Made by a program: the position numbers and the translations under genes. Positions 7,765 through 13,924 of a stretch of 22,902 bases of DNA are shown piece after piece. This DNA comes from Planctomycetota bacterium (GTDB lineage: Bacteria > Planctomycetota > UBA1135 > GCA-002686595), in NCBI GenBank assembly GCA_020638835.1, contig JACKHV010000014.1, positions 1-22,902 on the forward strand. Reading direction: 5' to 3'. Position 1 is the first letter of the stretch. Each line of letters begins with the position of its first letter. Under the pieces are notes generated by a model. It was not told the DNA's origin, did no database searches, and saw only the letters and a list, made by a program, of their open reading frames with translations.

Positions 7765-8007
7765 TCAGGCGAGTCCCGAGTGCGTGCCGTCGCAGTAGGG
7801 CGGCGTCTTCGTGCGCTTGCAGCGGCAGAGGTGCACGGTGCCCGAAGCCTCGGGCTTGAAGATCTGCGGCCGGAAGGCCGAGCCCGCGTGCGATCCGTCG
7901 CACAGCGCGCCGCCCGCGGACCGGCCGCAGGCGCACCAGGCGTAGTTCTTGCCGCCTTCGACCTCGACGGCGGCGGGGGAGGTGGCGGCGATCTGCGGTT
8001 CTTCCAT
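7765..8007 (-). CDS. Double CDGSH iron-sulfur domain protein
   Basis: 80 residues from ATG 8007, with a good Shine-Dalgarno (AGAGG a few bases upstream). There are two CDGSH zinc-finger-type motifs, each giving the 3Cys-1His ligands of a [2Fe-2S] cluster. The first is C25-x-C27-x8-C36-D-G-S-H40; the second is C61-x-C63-x8-C72-D-G-T-H76. The second follows the canonical spacing with Pro at the usual place (TKTPPYCDGTH). The first has Ala in place of the usual Pro before the third Cys (GGALCDGSH). Small double-CDGSH proteins are common in bacteria and are linked to electron transfer or iron/redox handling in the cytoplasm; the exact role is unknown. The gene converges on the GT41 gene with a 15-bp gap and diverges from the CARDB lipoprotein gene. 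Confidence 0.92.
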   Translation of the reverse strand: MEEPQIAATSPAAVEVEGGKNYAWCACGRSAGGALCDGSHAGSAFRPQIFKPEASGTVHLCRCKRTKTPPYCDGTHSGLA

Positions 8008-8057
8008 CTCTGTTCCTCTGCTGGGGTCGCCCTCCATTCGATCCCGCGCCGTCTCCG

Positions 8058-8085
8058 GGGGCGAGTTCCTGCAAGATTTCGCCCC
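8058..8085. promoter_or_regulatory. Hairpin in the divergent CDGSH / CARDB lipoprotein spacer
   Basis: GGGGCGA and TCGCCCC form a 7-bp perfect stem around 14 bases in the 148-bp divergent spacer (8008-8155). It may be an operator or a leader hairpin. No clear -35/-10 pair was seen here. Confidence 0.25.
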
Positions 8086-8155
8086 GTCCGAGGCCCGGAA
8101 GCCGGAAGCGTCGTCGTTGGGCCCTCTCCTGGGTCCGCCAGCGGAGGGGATGCGG

Positions 8156-10495
8156 ATGCGCGTGACGAGATGGATCTTGCTCTCGAGCCTTGGACTCGCG
8201 GCTTGTGGTGGCGGAGGTGAGGCCCCGCTGTCCGGAGGAACCGGCGGTTCCGCGGACGACACCCCCGGCGGCATCCTGGCCGATCTGGTCGTCGAGGCGC
8301 TCACTGCTTCACCCGCCGTCGTCGAAGCCGGCGGCAGCCTCAGCGTGCAGGACAGCGTCCGCAACCTGGGGAACACCGCCGCCGGCGCCTCGGAGCTCGC
8401 CATCTACCTCTCGACCGACGAGAGCCTCGACGACGAGGACGTGATGCTCGGGACGCGCAGCGTTCCCGCGCTCGCGCCGGGCGCGGCGTCGAGTGCGCAG
8501 GGAGAGCTGAGCGTTCCTGCGACGACGCCGGCCGGCAGCTACTACTTGATCGCCTTCGCCGACGCGGAGTTCGACGTCGTCGAGGGTGGTGAGCTGAACA
8601 ACCTGCGCGTCGCCGCGACGACGATCGCGGTCGAGCCCGGCGAGCTGCCGAACTTGCGCCCCACGCAGATCTCCTTCTCGCCGGCGAGCCTCGACGCGGG
8701 GCAGTCGCTCTCCGTCAGCGAAGCCGTGCGCAACGAAGGGGAGGGGCCCGCGGGGACCTTCCAGGTCGGCGTCTACCTCTCGCTCGACGCGACGATCACG
8801 CCGTCCGACCGGCTGCTCGGCCTGCGCAGCGTCGCGAGCCTCGCGGCGGGCGCGCTGAGCTTCGGGGACGACGACTTGCTCGTGCCGGCGAACACGCCCG
8901 AGGGCATCTATTGGGTCGGCGTGCTGGCCGACGTCGGCGGCACGCAGGCCGAGCAGAACGAGTTCGACAACGTGCTCGTGGCGAGCGGACAGGTCAGCGT
9001 GCTGCGACCGCCGCGGCCCGACCTCGTCGCACAAGCCGTGAGCTTCGGCGAGACGGCGATCGACGCGGGCCAGCCGCTGATCGTCGCGAACGAGGTGAAG
9101 AACCAGGGCGCCGTGGACGCGGGCGCCTTCCGCGTCGGCATCTACATCTCGCAGGACTCGACGATCACGACCGACGACGTGCTGCTCGGCGAGCGCACGG
9201 TCTCGTCGCTCGCGGTCGGCGCGACGAGCACGGCACAGGGCGCCTATCCGGTGCCCGCGGACATCGGTGCGGGGACGCGCTACGTCGGTCTGGTGGTGGA
9301 CCACCTGGCTGCGGTCCTCGAGCAGGACGAGACGAACAACGTCCTGTTGGCCGCGGGGACGGTGGAGGTGAGCATCCCGCCTCTCCCGGACCTGCGGCCC
9401 GCCGCCCTCTCCGTCTCGCCCTCGATCCTGCAGGTCGGCGAGAGCGTCACGGTCGTCGAGCGCGTGATCAACGAGGGCACTGCGCCCGCGGCGAGCTTCC
9501 GCGTGGGCGTGTACCTCTCGACGAACCCGGTGATCGCGACGACGGACGTGCTGCTCGGCAGCCGCGTCGTCGACGGCCTCGCGACGGGCGGCTCGAGCGA
9601 GGTGCAGTCCGAGTACGCGCTGCCCGTCGGCGTCTCGGCGGGCTCGTGGTACGTCGGCGTGATCGTCGACGACCTGCGCGAGCTCGCGGAGCTGCAAGAG
9701 GGCGACAACAGCTTGCTGTCGCCGACGCTGATCGACGTGACGGCCGCGCCCGATCCGCATCCCGACCTCGTGGTCGAGACGATCTCGACGCCCGCTCAGC
9801 GCGTGCTGTCCGGCGGGAGCCTGCAGGTGCTCAGCACCGTGCGCAACGAGGGAGACCTCTCGTCGACGAGCTTCCAGGTCGGCATCTACCTGTCGACCGA
9901 CGCGACGATCACCACCGAGGACATCCTGATCGGTCAGCGCACGGTCTTCTCGCTCGGCGTGGGCTTCGGCAGCGCGCAGAGCTTCCCGTACACGATCCCG
10001 ACGGACGTGCCCCTCGGCTTCTACCGGCTCGGCGCGATCGCCGACGTCGGTCAGGTGATCGTCGAACTCGACGAGGACAACAACGCGCGCGCCGCGAGCG
10101 GTCAGGTCGAGGTCTACGTGCCGCCGCCGCCGGCCCCGGATCTCTCGGTGACCACGCTCGCCGTGGACCTGACGACGGTCGTCGCGGGCGGAGACCTCTC
10201 GATCGACGACGTCGTACGGAACGGGGGCGAGCTGGCCTCGGGATCGACGCGCGTCGCCTTCTACCTCTCCACCGACGAGGAGATCGACGCCACCGACACG
10301 CTGCTGGGCGTGCGCACCGTCGCCGGGCTCGCCGTGGAGGCGGAGTCGTCGGGTTCGACCACCGTCAGCCTCCCGACCTCGCTCGCCGCGGGAACGTACT
10401 GGCTCGGAGCGATCGTCGACGACCTGGACACCGTGTCCGAGTCCGACGAGGAGAACAACGTGAAGCGGCTCACGGAGAGCCTGGAGGTGCAGTGA
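8156..10495 (+). CDS. Surface lipoprotein with six tandem CARDB domains
   Basis: 779 residues. The ATG at 8156 is preferred over the ATG at 8150 because GGAGG (8143-8147) sits 8 bases upstream of it; the earlier ATG would leave only 2. A lipoprotein signal peptide ends in LGLAAC with C17 as the lipidated residue, followed by a Gly-rich linker. The rest is six repeats of about 123 residues. Each starts (L/R/H/A)PDL or a close variant and contains (V)RNxG and (V/I)YLSTD or similar. Each ends with an (Y)xxGxxxD…(E)xxxxNN block just before the next repeat. This is the CARDB pattern (cell-adhesion-related bacterial Ig-like domain). It is expected outside the cytoplasm, anchored by lipid, as a stalk or adhesin. 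The stop overlaps by one base with the start of a small exported protein (TGATG), so they are coupled. Confidence 0.88.
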   Translation: MRVTRWILLSSLGLAACGGGGEAPLSGGTGGSADDTPGGILADLVVEALTASPAVVEAGGSLSVQDSVRNLGNTAAGASELAIYLSTDESLDDEDVMLGTRSVPALAPGAASSAQGELSVPATTPAGSYYLIAFADAEFDVVEGGELNNLRVAATTIAVEPGELPNLRPTQISFSPASLDAGQSLSVSEAVRNEGEGPAGTFQVGVYLSLDATITPSDRLLGLRSVASLAAGALSFGDDDLLVPANTPEGIYWVGVLADVGGTQAEQNEFDNVLVASGQVSVLRPPRPDLVAQAVSFGETAIDAGQPLIVANEVKNQGAVDAGAFRVGIYISQDSTITTDDVLLGERTVSSLAVGATSTAQGAYPVPADIGAGTRYVGLVVDHLAAVLEQDETNNVLLAAGTVEVSIPPLPDLRPAALSVSPSILQVGESVTVVERVINEGTAPAASFRVGVYLSTNPVIATTDVLLGSRVVDGLATGGSSEVQSEYALPVGVSAGSWYVGVIVDDLRELAELQEGDNSLLSPTLIDVTAAPDPHPDLVVETISTPAQRVLSGGSLQVLSTVRNEGDLSSTSFQVGIYLSTDATITTEDILIGQRTVFSLGVGFGSAQSFPYTIPTDVPLGFYRLGAIADVGQVIVELDEDNNARAASGQVEVYVPPPPAPDLSVTTLAVDLTTVVAGGDLSIDDVVRNGGELASGSTRVAFYLSTDEEIDATDTLLGVRTVAGLAVEAESSGSTTVSLPTSLAAGTYWLGAIVDDLDTVSESDEENNVKRLTESLEVQ
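8278..10492 (+). repeat. Six tandem CARDB-encoding repeats, period 367-375 bp
   Basis: Repeat units begin at about 8278, 8645, 9014, 9383, 9758 and 10133. Units are 367-375 bp long with no spacer. Residue patterns such as VRNEG, (V/I)YLSTDATIT and ExxNN recur at the same phase. The units have clearly diverged in DNA sequence, so this is an old duplication array within one gene rather than a recent expansion. Confidence 0.85.
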
Positions 10496-10809
10496 TGACG
10501 CGTGGACTCGGATGGTCGCTGTGCGCCGGCGCGTTGTGCCTGACGGCGCTCACGCAGGCCTCGAACGGTGCCCTGGAGCCCGCCGAGGGCCTCTTGCAGC
10601 CCTTCGCCGGGGCCGTCGAGGGCCGCTACGTGGACGCGGGTGAGTTGATCTCCGGCCCCGCACCGGCGCCAGGCACACGCCGCGCGCAGCGCTGGAGTGC
10701 GGCGCAGGAGTCGGAGCTCGACGCGCTGATCGTGCGTCCCGAGGCACGTCGCGGCGACTACATCGACTTCGGCGCCGAGCACAGCGCGTGGTCTCGCGCG
10801 CGCGACTGA
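10495..10809 (+). CDS. Small exported protein of unknown function
   Basis: 104 residues. The ATG overlaps the stop of the CARDB lipoprotein by one base and has GGAGG about 8 bases upstream, so translation is coupled. Residues 1-19 form a signal peptide (MTRGLGWSLCAGALCLTALT, cleavage probably after TQA). The mature part is about 80 residues, rich in Ala, Glu and Arg, with no Cys and no recognised domain. It has RRAQRW, SELDALIVRPEARRGDYIDF and a WSRARD tail. The coupling suggests it works with, or helps assemble, the CARDB stalk protein. That is inference from position only. Confidence 0.72.
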   Translation: MTRGLGWSLCAGALCLTALTQASNGALEPAEGLLQPFAGAVEGRYVDAGELISGPAPAPGTRRAQRWSAAQESELDALIVRPEARRGDYIDFGAEHSAWSRARD

Positions 10810-10835
10810 CCGGCGACTCCTCGCTGTGGTTAGCA

Positions 10836-10872
10836 AAGAGCGGCAGCGCGCGTGATGCACGTTGCCGCTCTT
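10836..10872 (+). terminator. Hairpin after the CARDB lipoprotein operon
   Basis: AAGAGCGGCA and TGCCGCTCTT form a perfect 10-bp stem. The 17-nt interior can pair further (CGTG-ATG-CACG). It lies 27 bp past the stop of the last + strand gene. No long T-tract follows, so it may also serve as an RNA-stabilising 3' end. Confidence 0.6.
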
Positions 10873-10967
10873 CGCGTTGATGTCGTTGCGAGCGCAGTGT
10901 AAGCACGCGGCCCCATGGTCGTGCAACCAAAAAAAGTCTCGCGAGCAGATTGTCGAACTTGCGACAC

Positions 10968-11003
10968 GAAGGAGGGCGGCGCGTGCGAGCGCCGCCCTCC
11001 TTC
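10968..11003 (-). terminator. Strong hairpin at the 3' end of the 827-residue exported protein gene
   Basis: A perfect 15-bp stem (GAAGGAGGGCGGCGC with its exact complement) with loop GTGCGA, 36 bp past the TAG of the minus-strand gene. On the minus strand a run of seven T's occurs at 10930-10936, about 30 bases further on. The pair of hairpins (this one and 10836-10872) separates two convergent operons. Confidence 0.65.
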
Positions 11004-11038
11004 CGTTTCACGCTGCTGCGTGCAGAGCGTCGTGCGAA

Positions 11039-13522
11039 CTACATCCAGTCGAGCTGCAGCGCTTGGGTGAAGTTCGAACCGGTGCCGCAGGGGCTGACGC
11101 CACCGGGATCGCGGTACCACTGTTGGTAGTAGCGCGTCAGGCCGGGCGTCAGGTTGCCCTCGGTGACGATCGAGCTGACGGTCGAGCCGCTACCCGCGGG
11201 GTCGAGGAACACGACTTCGATGCGCTCGGTCGGGTTGCCCATGCAGAAGACGCCGTCCTTGAAGGGCACGTTGACGAGCGTGCTGCCTTGCACGAGGAGA
11301 CTCGGCTGGTTGGGACGACCTTGCAGCAAGGTGAACACGGCGTCGTCGTTCGCCACCGAGTTCGAGCCGGAAACGGTCAGCACCGCGCCGAAGCCCAGCG
11401 AGTTCTTGCAGCCTTCGCCGGCGCCGAGCGTGGACTCGTTGGCGCAGGGGCAGGGGACCGGGCCGCCGCCGATGTCGGAGGTGCCGTCACCGAAGCAGAA
11501 GCTGGTGGTCGCGGCGCTGCAGTCGTCCGGCACGCCGTCGTTGTCCACATCGGGCGCGCCACGAGCGATCTCGACGTCGTCCGGGACGCCGTCACCGTCG
11601 CAGTCGGAGGCGGCGCCGAGGTACATCAGGAAGTTGTACTCCTGGTCCGCGGTGCCGGGGACGAGCGTGATGTCGTCGAAGATGCCGTTGTTGTCGACGT
11701 CGTAAGTGACGCTCGCCGCGAACACCAAGCCGCCGAGCGTGCGCGCGTCGGAGGTGTCGAGGCCGGCGGGGCTCAGCAGGTTGTGCGCCGTCTGGCACGC
11801 GCTGTCCGAGAAGGTCGCGCGCGGGTCGATGTTCCCGCCGCCCGCGTTGATCGAGATGTAGTTGATCAGGTAGTCGCGGTCCGAGTTCTGGCCGTGGACG
11901 ACCTGGTTCTCGTGCACGACGAGCTCGAGCTCGTAGCTGAAGGTCGCGGCGTCGTAGACGGCGCGCACGATCGAGTTCTCGAAGCTGCCGGCGATGTCCA
12001 CCGGGGCGGTGAACCAGATGTTGCCGACCGAGTCGATCATCGGCGAGGAGATCGAGGGGCCGGTGTCGAGGCCGTAGTTGCGCAGCGTGCCGGCGGATCC
12101 GCCCATGCCGTCGGTGACGGGCTTACCCGTGCCGGTGTCGGTGTACGCGGCGATGGTCCACGTGGCTGCGCCGCCCGGCGCGATGCGGCAGACGACGATC
12201 GAGCAGTTCGACTGCAGACCCGACGAGCTGGCCGACGTGTTGTGCAGCATCATGCCCGCGACGATCAGGTTGCCGTTCAGGTCACGGCCGACCGCGATCT
12301 GTCCGTTGCCGCCGTTGAAGGTCGTGCCGCCGCCGTAGTTGTAGAAGAACTGCGAGCCCACCGGGGTGAAGCCCGTGGCGTTGTCCGTGATGCTCGCGGG
12401 CTTGATGAAGGTGTTGGGGCTCACCGGAGCGCCGGTGGCGTCCAGACCGAACAGTCCGAAGGAGTCCGAGCCGCTGTTCGTGCCGATGATGGCGCCGGTG
12501 CCGAGCACGGATCCGGGGAACAGGGCCGGGTCGTTGACCATCGAGTACGAGGGGTTGCCGCGCTCGCCGGCGGCCGTGAGCCAGGCGGCGGAGGGGGAGG
12601 TGGTGACCGGAGCCGTGCCGCCGTGGTGCAGGTTCGCGCTGTAGTCGGCGGCGAGCAGCATCGGAACGCCCGCGACGCTGGCGGGGACCACGGCCGGCGT
12701 CGAGGTGGTCGCTGCGGAGTAGTTCGTCAGCATGCGCAGGCTGGCCGGCGCGTCGACGGCGCCCGACGGGTCGCTGATCGAGTTGATGACTCCCGCGTTG
12801 CGGCTGAGCAGGTTCACGCGGAAGTAGTTCTGCGCGGCGAGTTGCAGGCTTCCGGCGCAGCCGGGCGACGAGAAGCCGTCAGCGCGGAAGATCGTGTTGC
12901 CGTTCGCGTCGACGCCGCCCATGCCGAAGTTGGAGGCGTTGCACAGCCAGTCCTGCCCGTCCGTCGCGCCGACGACGCGCGAGACGAACAGACGCGAGGG
13001 CGCGTCCACGTCGTAGTTGACGACGGCGCCGATCACGTGGCTGATGCTGTCGGCGGTGTTGGGGTCCGCCGCGAACTGGCTCATCGAGACGCTGAACTGG
13101 TTGCCGACGGAGGCCGACGTGTCGATCGGCGCTCCCGCGTCGTTCTTCGCGGCGTCGTCGTTCATGCCGAAGCCGGCGGCGTTCCACAGCGCGTAGCTGT
13201 TGCGCGCGAAGGGGACGCCGGCAAGCTGGTCGCGGCTGATCGTGCTGCCGCCGAGCTGCGCGTTGAAGAACTGCGGCGCGGGCTGGTAGTCCATGCCGGC
13301 CTTGAGGAGGGGAGCGACACCGAAGGTGTTGCCCCAGGAGGACGTGATCGCGCTGAGCTCGACGACGAAGTCGTTCTGTTGCTCACCGACCGCGCGGTCG
13401 TCGATCGAGTCGCCGGGGACGCCAGAGACCTTGGCGGTGCTGTCCTGGGCGAGAGCGGGCGTCGAGAGGACGACCAAGCTCAACGCAGCCGCGGAGAGGC
13501 GCGGCGAGAGGGAACCAGTCAT
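11039..13522 (-). CDS. Large exported protein with Ca-binding thrombospondin-3-like repeats and FCFGDG C-terminal domain
   Basis: 827 residues. A clear Sec signal peptide ends with ALA at 23-25 before Q26. Residues 26-635 are a long Gly/Asn/Ser/Asp-rich region with no catalytic motif I recognise. It contains phrases such as NYGGGTTFNGGNGQIAVGRD and GLDTGPSISSP, suggestive of beta-rich, possibly propeller-like structure. Near 637-668 there are two Asp-rich repeats, DCDGDGVPDD and DVDNDGVPDDC, typical of thrombospondin type 3 Ca binding. From 674 to the end is a Cys-containing domain. It starts FCFGDG and CPCAN, then GCKNSLGFGAVL, DGVFCMG, and finishes with GLTRYYQQWYRDP and an LQLDW tail. I recognise this C-terminal arrangement from exported proteins of planctomycetes; its role (sorting or binding) is not known to me. 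Function of the whole is unknown; surface or secreted. Confidence 0.82.
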   Translation of the reverse strand: MTGSLSPRLSAAALSLVVLSTPALAQDSTAKVSGVPGDSIDDRAVGEQQNDFVVELSAITSSWGNTFGVAPLLKAGMDYQPAPQFFNAQLGGSTISRDQLAGVPFARNSYALWNAAGFGMNDDAAKNDAGAPIDTSASVGNQFSVSMSQFAADPNTADSISHVIGAVVNYDVDAPSRLFVSRVVGATDGQDWLCNASNFGMGGVDANGNTIFRADGFSSPGCAGSLQLAAQNYFRVNLLSRNAGVINSISDPSGAVDAPASLRMLTNYSAATTSTPAVVPASVAGVPMLLAADYSANLHHGGTAPVTTSPSAAWLTAAGERGNPSYSMVNDPALFPGSVLGTGAIIGTNSGSDSFGLFGLDATGAPVSPNTFIKPASITDNATGFTPVGSQFFYNYGGGTTFNGGNGQIAVGRDLNGNLIVAGMMLHNTSASSSGLQSNCSIVVCRIAPGGAATWTIAAYTDTGTGKPVTDGMGGSAGTLRNYGLDTGPSISSPMIDSVGNIWFTAPVDIAGSFENSIVRAVYDAATFSYELELVVHENQVVHGQNSDRDYLINYISINAGGGNIDPRATFSDSACQTAHNLLSPAGLDTSDARTLGGLVFAASVTYDVDNNGIFDDITLVPGTADQEYNFLMYLGAASDCDGDGVPDDVEIARGAPDVDNDGVPDDCSAATTSFCFGDGTSDIGGGPVPCPCANESTLGAGEGCKNSLGFGAVLTVSGSNSVANDDAVFTLLQGRPNQPSLLVQGSTLVNVPFKDGVFCMGNPTERIEVVFLDPAGSGSTVSSIVTEGNLTPGLTRYYQQWYRDPGGVSPCGTGSNFTQALQLDWM

Positions 13523-13758
13523 GGGGATAAGCGCTTGTTGGGATCCTGAGTGGACCCGCGTCCCACGCCGGCTGCGATCCGGCTGGCTCCTCCGCTCGTC
13601 GGGGTTCGGTCAACGGTGGTCTGGGGGAACCGGGGGGACTGGCGGGCGCCCGACGAGTTGCCTGCAATCCTAGCAGTGGCGCGGGATATCAGGGATTCGG
13701 CGGGCGTGAAAGCGGCGTGAATGCGAGGCTCTGTGGCTCGACTCCCGGCCGGGGCCCC

Positions 13759-13787
13759 TTGACAAGAGCGGGCCTCTGATTTGGAAT
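13759..13787 (+). promoter_or_regulatory. Candidate sigma70-type promoter for the 856-residue exported protein
   Basis: TTGACA (13759-13764) matches the -35 consensus fully. After a 17-bp spacer comes TGGAAT (13782-13787), a 4/6 match to the -10. This would give a leader of about 130 nt. The -10 overlaps the first copy of the TTGGAA…CCTA motif, so a regulator bound there could compete with RNA polymerase. Confidence 0.4.
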
Positions 13788-13809
13788 CTCCTATGGTTGG
13801 AAATTCCTA
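13781..13809 (+). promoter_or_regulatory. Tandem operator-like motif, TTGGAATCTCCTA and TTGGAAATTCCTA
   Basis: Two related 13-mers start 16 bp apart (13781 and 13797). The second contains the dyad GGAA-A-TTCC and is identical to a 13-mer at 17830-17842, also upstream of an exported-protein gene. It is unusually AT-rich for this DNA. It is likely a protein-binding site, but no regulator is encoded nearby. Confidence 0.4.
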
Positions 13810-13924
13810 ACTGGCGCGGGAGTCGCGGCTGGATTCCGAGAAATGGGCCTCGACGAGGCGCCTCGGCCGGCCAGGTGACCGCAGGAGGCCTCGCGGATCC
13901 CAGCGTCCGAGGGGGGAGATCGAG

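Larger units (their letters stand above)
13523..13924. other. Divergent promoter region between two large exported-protein genes
   Basis: 402 bp without a supported gene between the minus-strand 827-residue protein and the plus-strand 856-residue protein. The right half holds a sigma70-like promoter candidate and two copies of a TTGGAA…CCTA motif, described separately. The left half (13523-13700), which should carry the minus-strand promoter, shows no clear hexamers. Confidence 0.6.

Noticed and set aside
11039..13549. Very long plus-strand open frame (about 895 codons) antisense to the 827-residue exported protein
   Set aside because: Its translation is Val/Arg/Ala/Asp-rich without motifs or signal peptide, while the minus strand encodes a signal peptide, Ca-binding repeats and a known C-terminal domain. 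It arises from GC-rich codon bias.
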